From an uncultured Collinsella sp. (lineage in GTDB: Bacteria > Actinomycetota > Coriobacteriia > Coriobacteriales > Coriobacteriaceae), in NCBI GenBank assembly GCA_902465465.1, contig CABQNF010000044.1, positions 1 to 7,661 of the forward strand: DNA of 7,661 bases, written 5' to 3'. The first letter of the stretch is position 1. Each line of letters starts with the position of its first letter. The notes under the pieces are model-generated. The model was given only the letters and a program-made list of their open reading frames with translations, was not told the DNA's origin and did not search any database. The translations under genes were made by a program, and so were the position numbers. This document shows positions 1 through 5,643 of this stretch, in pieces.

Positions 1-1
1 G

Positions 2-1504
2 ATTGAGATCCGTGCTGCCAAACCCGCTCAGGTCTTTGAGCAGGTGCTGGCGCAACTGTGCGATGTGGTCTTTGAAAAGGCCGACTATATCGGCGCGCCG
101 GTCACGAGCGATTCCGATATTCGCTCCACTCTGGCTGGCAACGTTCAAGTGGGGCTCGCTGGCATGGATGCAGGTAACACGCGTGCGCTCAAAGAGGTCG
201 AGGACTACCTCAAAGTGCAGCACCAGCGCCACCTGGATACCGCTATGGGCGATATCCAGCGCCAGTACCAGCAAAGGCCCTTTGGCTGGCGCGAGGTCGA
301 CATCGCAAATGTGGTGGCGCAGCTTGTGGTGGAGCAGCGCGCGCAGGTGCTGTTTGGCGGTCAGACGGTTCAAGCTAACGACAGCCGCATGGTGGCGCTC
401 CTGCGCAAGGATGCCGATAAGGCTCAGGTGCGCTTGCGCATGCGCATGAGCGACAGGTTGCTGCGCGCCACGGGCGAACTCATGTGTGACCTGTTTGATC
501 TCAAGACCGTGCCCTCCAACGAGGATAGGCTCGTGGTCGAGCTCAAGGAGCGCCTTGAGGACTTGCGCGAGTCGTGCCTCGCCATAGCACGCGACTGCTA
601 TACGGGTATCAAACCGCTCTATCCGTGTCCTGGCGAGAGCGAGTGCGAGAAGATGCGCTCGGAGGTCGCCGACGTCCTTAAGGACCAGAACGAGTCCGAG
701 GCGTTTTTGACCACGTTCACCAAGCATGAGAACCGTTTGCTCGATGCCAAGGAAGACTTCGACAAGGTGGTTGAGTTCTTCGAGTCCAACCAACGAACAG
801 CGTTTGACCACGCCAAGGATTTCTTGAGCCGCACCGAGGGTATTGAGTATGCCTCTGATGACATTCCCAGCGCGGTGGAGAACGTGGCAAAGGTGCGCGA
901 GATCCTCAAAGATCCCAAGCCCTACGGCCGCATTAAAGACCTGCAACCGCTTATGGATCCCGTCGAGGACGGCATGAAGAAGCTGCTGGGCATTCGCCGC
1001 AATGAGTTTTTGCATCGCATCGAGAGCGATCTGCAAGACTTGCAGGCGCAGGCTGAGAGCCAAAAGGGCTTTGTCAAACAGGCCAAGGATGCCATAGCGG
1101 ACGCCGGTGCCAAATACGAGTCATTCAAAAACCGTGCCCACAGTGCTCAAAGCCTTAATGAGCTGAGCGTTGCCGCGACTAACTGGGGCAATTGGCTCAG
1201 CGCGGCAACCAACGGGATGTACGACGCCGTGGATGAGGCCCGCATGCGTATGGACAACGAGCGCCGCACCACCGAGGTCACGAGTACGGGTGAGGTGGTC
1301 AAGAAGATCTCCAACAAGGGCGCTGCGTCGTCAGCGCCTGTGCCTGCGCCTGTGCCCCAGCGCAAGATCAAGGCCGTGCGCCGCGCCGATCTGGTCAAGC
1401 CGAGCCGCCTCTTGTCCGCAGAGGACGTGGAGCGCTATGTGGACGACCTGCGCTCCCGCCTTATGCAGGCGCTCGCTGCAAACGACGAAATCCGTATCAA
1501 CTAA
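2..1504 (+). CDS. brxC: BREX protein BrxC, C-terminal part (5' end outside window)
   Basis: BrxC is the large P-loop ATPase of BREX phage-defence systems, usually about 1,200 residues; roughly the last 500 are here. The frame is open from base 2, before the first internal ATG at 44, so the true start is upstream and the ATP-binding motifs are outside the window. Visible family-like features are an RPFGWRE segment near residue 95, a long highly charged helical stretch (about residues 160-400) with coiled-coil character, and a C-terminal tail (KIKAVRRADL, then EDVERYVDDLRSRLMQAL, ending in IRIN) typical of BrxC ends. An Ala/Pro-rich linker (APVPAPVP) separates the helical region from the tail. 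No frameshift is seen. pglX follows after 66 bp on the same strand, consistent with one operon. The assignment rests on remembered family sequence and on the adjacent pglX and pglZ. Confidence 0.9.
   Translation: MEIRAAKPAQVFEQVLAQLCDVVFEKADYIGAPVTSDSDIRSTLAGNVQVGLAGMDAGNTRALKEVEDYLKVQHQRHLDTAMGDIQRQYQQRPFGWREVDIANVVAQLVVEQRAQVLFGGQTVQANDSRMVALLRKDADKAQVRLRMRMSDRLLRATGELMCDLFDLKTVPSNEDRLVVELKERLEDLRESCLAIARDCYTGIKPLYPCPGESECEKMRSEVADVLKDQNESEAFLTTFTKHENRLLDAKEDFDKVVEFFESNQRTAFDHAKDFLSRTEGIEYASDDIPSAVENVAKVREILKDPKPYGRIKDLQPLMDPVEDGMKKLLGIRRNEFLHRIESDLQDLQAQAESQKGFVKQAKDAIADAGAKYESFKNRAHSAQSLNELSVAATNWGNWLSAATNGMYDAVDEARMRMDNERRTTEVTSTGEVVKKISNKGAASSAPVPAPVPQRKIKAVRRADLVKPSRLLSAEDVERYVDDLRSRLMQALAANDEIRIN
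1334..1357 (+). repeat. 12-bp tandem duplication in the BrxC linker
   Basis: The unit GCGCCTGTGCCT is present twice in tandem, with one mismatch at the last base. It encodes the APVPAPVP linker of BrxC. Being a multiple of three, copy-number change would alter linker length without breaking the frame. It probably has no role beyond a flexible spacer. Confidence 0.6.
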
Positions 1505-1511
1505 CCCGCGG

Positions 1512-1543
1512 AGCCACCGGTGCCAAAGCGCGCACCGGTGGCT
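1512..1543 (+). terminator. Perfect 12-bp-stem hairpin between brxC and pglX (partial terminator or processing site)
   Basis: The arm AGCCACCGGTGC (1512-1523) is the exact reverse complement of GCACCGGTGGCT (1532-1543), with an 8-base loop. It lies 8 bases after the brxC stop codon and 27 bases before the pglX start. Only a few scattered T residues follow the stem, so it is a poor classical terminator. A transcript-stabilising or attenuating hairpin that lowers pglX relative to brxC is equally possible. The structure is seen directly; its function is inferred. Confidence 0.6.
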
Positions 1544-1570
1544 TATGGCGTTTAGAAAGGCTCATCAACC

Positions 1571-3778
1571 ATGAACGATTCTGCTCTTAAGAGCTTCTGC
1601 ACCTGGGCCCGTACGGAGCTCATCAAAGGCGTGGAGGCGCAGATGGTGCGCTACGGCATCACCGAACCTGCGCCCGCGCCCGTTGGGTCCGAGACCGTCA
1701 GCGGCCTGCCCCTAAGTCCGGCTGAGATTGAGCAACGCGACGAACTGCTGCGTATGCAGGCAGAGGTGGGTCACGAGGCGCTGCGCGACCGTGCGGCCTA
1801 CACCTGGTTCAACCGCATCGTGGCCATTCGCTTTATGGATGCACGCGGATGGCTTCCCAGCCGTATGCGCATGCTAAGTCGTGCGGACGGCAGCCATGGC
1901 AGCGAGGCCGTGGAGAACGCACTGGACGTGGAGATAGCGACGGCCGATACCAATCGCATAGCCGAGCTCAAGATGGCGGGCTTGGATGAACCGTTGTGGC
2001 GCTACCTGTTTGTTGCTCAGTGCGAGGAGCTTGCCGATTGCCTGCCGGGCGTCTTTGAACGCGTGGGTGGAGCCATGGAACTGCTGCTGCCCCAGGGCCT
2101 CATGATGGCTGACAGTGTAGTGGGCAAGCTCAACGCCGTCCTCACTGACGAGCGCTGGCGAAAGGGCGTGACCGTTCTGGGCTGGATGTATCAGTACTAC
2201 AACGCTGACGTTAAAGACGAGTTCTTCAAGTCAAAGCGCAAGGCAGCGGCGGCGGACATCGCGCCCGCCACGCAGCTCTTCACCCCCGAGTGGATCGTTC
2301 GCTATATGGTCGAGAACTCGCTCGGCCGTCTGTGGATGCTCAACAATCCGGGGAGTTCGCTACGCGAGCGCATGGAGTATTACATCGAGCCCGATGCTGA
2401 GCACGAGGACTTCATCCGCATTTCGAGTCCCGAGGAGATAACCCTCTGCGACCCCGCATGCGGCTCGGGCCATATCTTGGTCTATGCGTTTGAGCTGCTC
2501 TTCCATATGTACGAGGAGCGCGGCTATCGTGAGCGCGAGATTCCCGAGCTCATTCTTACTAAAAACCTTGCAGGTATGGAAATCGATTCCCGCGCGGCAC
2601 AGATCGCGGAGCTGGCGCTTGCCATGTGCGCCCGCGAGCACGACCGTCGCTTCTTTAGGCGCGCCGTGCGCGCCGACGTTACCGTGCTCTCGAGCATTCC
2701 GCTGGGGGATGATGAGCTGCCGGGTAACAAGAAGCTTGCCGAGGAGCTGAGTCATTTGGGCGAGATCGGTTCGCTGCTCAATCCTTCAGAGGACGAGATC
2801 GACGAGCTCAAGGCTGCCGCCGCGAGTTGTTCCGATGACCTTTTTGCCGCTACGGCCAAAACTAAGCTCGAAAGCGCTGCCGCCATCTGCGAGAAGCTGT
2901 CCCGTCGTTTTACCTGCACCGTTGCGAATCCTCCGTATATGGGCAGCAGTAGCTTTAACCCCTTCATGAGCAAGTGGGTCAAGAAGAACTACCCCGACGT
3001 GAAGAGCGACCTGTGCACGTGCTTTATCGAGCGCGGGTTCAGCCTTGCCAAGGACCGCGGCTACGCGGCCATGGTCACCATGCAGAGCTGGATGTTCCTG
3101 GGCAGCTTCGAGAAGATGCGCTCTTCGATCATCGAGGGCAAGACGATTGTCTCGATGGCTCATCTCGGCCCCCGCGCATTTGACGCCATCGGCGGCGAGG
3201 TCGTCAACGTAACCGCCGATGTCATTTACAACGGCCGCGCGGCATATGAGGGCGCTTACGTGCGCCTCGTCGACATCAACGGTAGCGAGGCGAAGCGCCT
3301 TAAGCTGCTTGAGGCCATCCAAAACCCCGACTGCGGCTGGTTCTACCGCCGCAACGCCGACACCTTCAAGCAGATCCCCGGCACCCCCATAGCCTACTGG
3401 GCCAGCGATAGATTTATCAATTTATTTTCTGATTTAATCACTCGCTATTCGGTTGCAAACGAAGGTATTAAAACTGGTGATAATGATCGCTTTTTGAAGT
3501 ACTGGTTTGAGGTATCCGAATGTCAAACGAATATCAGAAAAAAGAGATTGTCAGCGAAATGGCATATTACTGCAAAGGCTGGCGAAAGCCGTAAATGGTA
3601 TGGATCCCACTATGTTGTCACCAATTTTGCCAACAATGGCGCAGAAATGATTGCCACAGGACATGCATCAATAACTGGCATTTCGAAGTTATATAAACCT
3701 GCAATTACTTGGAATCGAATCGGGTCGGGCAGACTGTCGTTTAGGTATCTCCCAGCTTGCTCTTCTTGCGTTTCTTAA
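1571..3778 (+). CDS. pglX: PglX adenine methyltransferase, N-terminal and catalytic part (interrupted gene)
   Basis: PglX is the BREX N6-adenine DNA methyltransferase that marks host DNA at a short asymmetric site and is also needed for defence. Intact type 1 proteins are about 1,100-1,200 residues; this frame stops at 735. The ATG follows a GAAAGG ribosome binding site (1555-1560), and the N-terminus (ALKSFCTWARTELIKGV) matches family starts. The SAM-binding motif DPACGSGH is at residues 294-301 and the catalytic NPPY at 453-456, both intact. A conserved IPGTPIAYW (near residue 605) is followed by GDNDRFLKYWFEV (about 636-648) and RKWYG (674-678), all typical of PglX. The frame runs out just after SFRYLP (728), where seven unrelated residues precede a stop. 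Bases are GC-rich up to about 3409 and AT-rich afterwards. The remaining domains lie downstream in other ORFs. Identity is secure; whether this piece alone has activity is unknown. Confidence 0.92.
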   Translation: MNDSALKSFCTWARTELIKGVEAQMVRYGITEPAPAPVGSETVSGLPLSPAEIEQRDELLRMQAEVGHEALRDRAAYTWFNRIVAIRFMDARGWLPSRMRMLSRADGSHGSEAVENALDVEIATADTNRIAELKMAGLDEPLWRYLFVAQCEELADCLPGVFERVGGAMELLLPQGLMMADSVVGKLNAVLTDERWRKGVTVLGWMYQYYNADVKDEFFKSKRKAAAADIAPATQLFTPEWIVRYMVENSLGRLWMLNNPGSSLRERMEYYIEPDAEHEDFIRISSPEEITLCDPACGSGHILVYAFELLFHMYEERGYREREIPELILTKNLAGMEIDSRAAQIAELALAMCAREHDRRFFRRAVRADVTVLSSIPLGDDELPGNKKLAEELSHLGEIGSLLNPSEDEIDELKAAAASCSDDLFAATAKTKLESAAAICEKLSRRFTCTVANPPYMGSSSFNPFMSKWVKKNYPDVKSDLCTCFIERGFSLAKDRGYAAMVTMQSWMFLGSFEKMRSSIIEGKTIVSMAHLGPRAFDAIGGEVVNVTADVIYNGRAAYEGAYVRLVDINGSEAKRLKLLEAIQNPDCGWFYRRNADTFKQIPGTPIAYWASDRFINLFSDLITRYSVANEGIKTGDNDRFLKYWFEVSECQTNIRKKRLSAKWHITAKAGESRKWYGSHYVVTNFANNGAEMIATGHASITGISKLYKPAITWNRIGSGRLSFRYLPACSSCVS

Positions 3779-3983
3779 TTCTTCAATTGTGGCGCTTGAG
3801 CTTGAGATGCTTAACCCGTCAACCAGCTTTCCCCCTGGAACTATAAATTCTATTGGTTGCGGGGATGCGGATATCAATCGCGGTGATGTCAAAGAGATTT
3901 GTAGTGCTGCAATTAGTCAAGCGATGCTTGACTGGGATTCGTTCGAAACCTCCTGGGATTTTAAGCGACATCCTCTGTTGTAA
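3756..3983 (+). pseudogene. pglX: PglX middle fragment, out of frame with the upstream part
   Basis: This frame reads LALLAFLNSSIV, then LEMLNPSTSFPPGTIN, and ends DWDSFETSWDFKRHPLL before a TAA at 3981-3983. These match, in order, PglX-type segments: the LNS helix, the LNPT-x-F-x-x-G-x-I element and the DWDSFETSW motif. It is in a different frame from the upstream pglX ORF (net shift of +1, or equivalently a loss of 3n+2 bases). Between SFRYLP upstream and LALLAFLNS here, the roughly 20-25 residues usual in the family are missing, so a small deletion with frameshift is the likely cause rather than a single-base slip. The only in-frame start is a GTG at 3789 with no good ribosome binding site, so independent translation is doubtful. 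AT-rich composition matches the preceding 350 bases. Confidence 0.8.
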
Positions 3984-4005
3984 TTGTGCATAGAAAGACG
4001 AACCG

Positions 4006-4542
4006 ATGATTACATATTTCGATTTCCCGCCTTTTGTGGTTGGTTTTGCTCTTACCGGCCTCAAAATTGACTGGCTGCAATTCGCCTATGACCTTTTAAT
4101 GCTTGCTGCTTCAAGTTATATCGTTTATAAAATCACGCACAATTCTGATACTCAAAAAGAGATTCGAAAAAATTTTAAAAAGGATGTTCAAGAATTATCT
4201 CGTTACCTTGACGTTTTGAAAACGTATGTTGAGCAGCTTGAAAACTCGTCCGATGGGTCGGAATTAGAGCGTTATTTGAAGACTTCGCCTTACAGGGAAT
4301 CATTTGATTACCTCACGGACGGACAAGTTACTTTGCATCGGATCAGAATGACTGAGCTGAAAATTGAAGAAATGCTCGAAGAAAAGAAATGGGATAAGGA
4401 CGTGTGCGACAGAATTGCATCCGATCTTTTCCGTCAGAGAGTTGCTGTATGCAACTTCGCCTTACCGAAGGGGCATTTGACGAGCCATAGAATTGATCAT
4501 TTGAATTGGCAAATCGAGCAAGAAAGTAAATCAAATGAATAA
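4006..4542 (+). CDS. Unrecognised small membrane-anchored, coiled-coil-like protein inserted within pglX
   Basis: I do not recognise this 178-residue protein. It begins with a hydrophobic, aromatic stretch (about residues 4-19) followed by a likely transmembrane segment (about 23-43, containing Asp29), with no cleavable signal peptide evident. The rest is hydrophilic and rich in Lys and Glu, with helix-forming patterns around 46-80 and 110-130, suggesting a short-tailed inner-membrane protein with a cytoplasmic helical domain. No catalytic motif stands out. The ATG is preceded by a weak GAAAG (3993-3997). The gene starts 22 bases after the stop of the PglX middle fragment and lies 109 bases before the PglX C-terminal ORF, exactly between two PglX domains. 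Its composition is the most AT-rich in the window, suggesting it arrived from a low-GC donor with the neighbouring pglX segment. It could be a BREX accessory, an unrelated passenger, or an anti-phage or toxin-like gene; the sequence does not decide. Confidence 0.7.
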   Translation: MITYFDFPPFVVGFALTGLKIDWLQFAYDLLMLAASSYIVYKITHNSDTQKEIRKNFKKDVQELSRYLDVLKTYVEQLENSSDGSELERYLKTSPYRESFDYLTDGQVTLHRIRMTELKIEEMLEEKKWDKDVCDRIASDLFRQRVAVCNFALPKGHLTSHRIDHLNWQIEQESKSNE

Positions 4543-4554
4543 TCGCGCATGGAG

Positions 4555-4581
4555 CAAAAATGCCGAAGGAAACCCCTCGGC
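4555..4581 (-). terminator. Terminator-like hairpin reading on the minus strand
   Basis: Read on the minus strand, GCCGAGGG and CCTTCGGC form an 8-bp stem (one G-T wobble) around a 4-base loop, and are followed at once by ATTTTTG. This is the layout of an intrinsic terminator for leftward transcription. On the plus strand the same stem has an A-C mismatch and no T run, so it would be weak there. No convincing minus-strand gene enters it in this window, so it may be a relic of the donor segment or a barrier to antisense transcription. Confidence 0.45.
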
Positions 4582-4584
4582 TGC

Positions 4585-4639
4585 TTCGTAACTGCAAGAC
4601 CTACGGAAACGGCGATTATTCGTAAGACCCACGGAAACG
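4585..4639 (+). repeat. Imperfect direct repeat upstream of the PglX C-terminal ORF
   Basis: AAGACCTACGGAAAC (4596-4610) recurs as AAGACCCACGGAAAC (4624-4638), 28 bases later with one mismatch. Each copy is preceded by TTCGTA (4585-4590 and 4619-4624) and followed by G, with a 5-base insertion in the first copy. The pair sits at the right edge of the AT-rich island and just before the ribosome binding site of the next ORF. It could be a small duplication left by recombination, or a binding or structural element in the leader. Confidence 0.55.
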
Positions 4640-4654
4640 AAAGGCGGCATAATG
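4640..4654 (+). promoter_or_regulatory. Ribosome binding site of the detached PglX C-terminal ORF
   Basis: AAAGGCGG (4640-4647) ends four bases before the ATG at 4652, a plausible Shine-Dalgarno placement. It matters because this start lies inside what is normally continuous PglX coding sequence, and it supports separate translation of the C-terminal domain. Confidence 0.55.
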
Positions 4655-5620
4655 GCAACGCTTTTGGCCGATAAATACGAGGCCCGCAAGGCCGAGGTCA
4701 ATGCTCGCTTCGAGCAGCTTCGCACTAACGAGGAAGAGCTCAACCGAATCTTTGCCAAGATCTACAACATGGAGGGTGAGGTGCCCATCGAGGTCGAGGA
4801 CAAGTACGTATCGGTGGCGCGCATCTTCGATACCGCCGATGAGATTCCCGAGAGCTACAAGGGCAACAAGTATGTGCGCACTAAGCGCGACGAGATCACC
4901 TCGCTCATAAGCTATGCCGTGGGCTGCATGTTTGGCCGCTATTCGCTGGACGTGGACGGTCTGGTCCTCGCCGACCAGGGTGCCACGGTCGACGACTATC
5001 TGGCCAAGATGCCCGATCCCGATCATGTGACCTTTATGCCCGACGGCGACAATGTGCTACCTATTACCGATGACGAGTACTTTGATGACGACATCGTGCG
5101 CTACTTTATCGACTTTGTGCGCACCGTGTATGGCGAGGAGACGCTTGAGCAGAACCTGGCCTTTATTGCAGAGGCGCTCGGCGGCAAGGGTACCTCGCGC
5201 GAGGTAATCCGCACCTACTTTTTGAAGGACTTCTTTAAGGACCACTGCCAGACCTATAAGAAGCGCCCCATCTACTGGCTGTTCGACAGCGGCAAGAAGA
5301 ACGGCTTCAAGTGCCTTGTTTACATGCATCGCTACCAGCCTGACCTGTTGGCTCGCATCCGCACCGACTATGTGCATGAGCAGCAGGAGCGCTACCGTGC
5401 CCAGATCGGGTATGCCAACGATGCCCTTGTCAGTGCCGAGCGCGGCGAGCGCGTGCGCTTGGATAAGCGCATCAAAAAGCTCAACGACCAGCTCAAGGAG
5501 ACCATTGCCTACGAGGAGAAACTGCACCACTTGGCAGACCAGATGATTAAGATCGACCTGGATGACGGCGTCAAGGTCAACTACGCCAAGTTTCAGGATG
5601 TGCTGGCGAAGATTAAGTAA
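4652..5620 (+). CDS. pglX: PglX C-terminal domain as a separate ORF
   Basis: These 322 residues correspond to the last third of type 1 PglX, which normally follows the DWDSFETSW motif in the same polypeptide. Family landmarks appear in order: ARFEQLRTNEEELNRIF near the start (about residues 19-35), SYAVGCMFGRYSLDVDGL (about 87-104), DNVLPITDDEYFDDDIV (about 133-149), KRPIYWLFDSGKKNGFK (204-220), a charged coiled-coil (about 235-300), and IDLDDGVKVNYAKFQ near the end. In full-length PglX this part, together with the recognition region, helps hold DNA and position the methyltransferase domain. Here it starts at its own ATG behind AAAGGCGG, about 670 bases after the preceding PglX fragment ends. 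The GC-rich composition matches the resident operon and contrasts with the island before it. It is uninterrupted, so it may have been kept or broken only recently. pglZ starts 23 bases after its stop. Confidence 0.9.
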   Translation: MATLLADKYEARKAEVNARFEQLRTNEEELNRIFAKIYNMEGEVPIEVEDKYVSVARIFDTADEIPESYKGNKYVRTKRDEITSLISYAVGCMFGRYSLDVDGLVLADQGATVDDYLAKMPDPDHVTFMPDGDNVLPITDDEYFDDDIVRYFIDFVRTVYGEETLEQNLAFIAEALGGKGTSREVIRTYFLKDFFKDHCQTYKKRPIYWLFDSGKKNGFKCLVYMHRYQPDLLARIRTDYVHEQQERYRAQIGYANDALVSAERGERVRLDKRIKKLNDQLKETIAYEEKLHHLADQMIKIDLDDGVKVNYAKFQDVLAKIK

Positions 5621-5643
5621 CTGCAGATACGGTAAGGATATTC

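Larger units (their letters stand above)
3410..4650. other. AT-rich island inside pglX (probable horizontally acquired recognition-region segment)
   Basis: Base composition changes abruptly within pglX. Hand counts give 14 G or C in 60 bases at 4141-4200 and 20 in 60 at 3421-3480, against 40 in 60 at 1381-1440 (brxC) and 31 in 60 at 5461-5520 (the later pglX fragment). The left edge falls just after the conserved IPGTPIAYW codons, and the right edge at the start of the C-terminal pglX ORF. The island encodes the recognition-type portion of PglX, a short out-of-frame continuation, and an unrelated 178-codon gene. Exchange of specificity regions by recombination is well known in modification enzymes, and this pattern fits it. 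No integrase, transposase or clear flanking repeats are visible, so the mechanism is unknown. Confidence 0.75.

Noticed and set aside
2360..3322. Several long minus-strand and alternate-frame ORFs inside pglX, and similar ones in pglZ.
   Set aside because: They lie fully within well-supported coding sequence and have Ala/Arg/Leu-rich translations typical of shadow frames in GC-rich DNA. None shows a convincing start or domain.
4501..4530. A TTGAAT element with AT-rich sequence 17 bases later, resembling a promoter for the PglX C-terminal ORF.
   Set aside because: The -10 match is poor, and AT-rich coding DNA produces such near-matches often. Not enough to call a promoter.
4560..4625. A 21-codon ORF with a GGAG four to six bases upstream, before the PglX C-terminal ORF (and an overlapping 18-codon ORF at 4535-4591).
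   Set aside because: Both are very short, overlap each other and the hairpin and repeat, and have no recognisable sequence. Short ORFs like these occur by chance, so a leader-peptide role is not supported.
3410..4680. Possible short inverted match between the two island edges (ATTTATC near 3412 and GATAAAT near 4670).
   Set aside because: Seven AT-rich bases are expected by chance over this distance, and no integrase or transposase is present to give it meaning.
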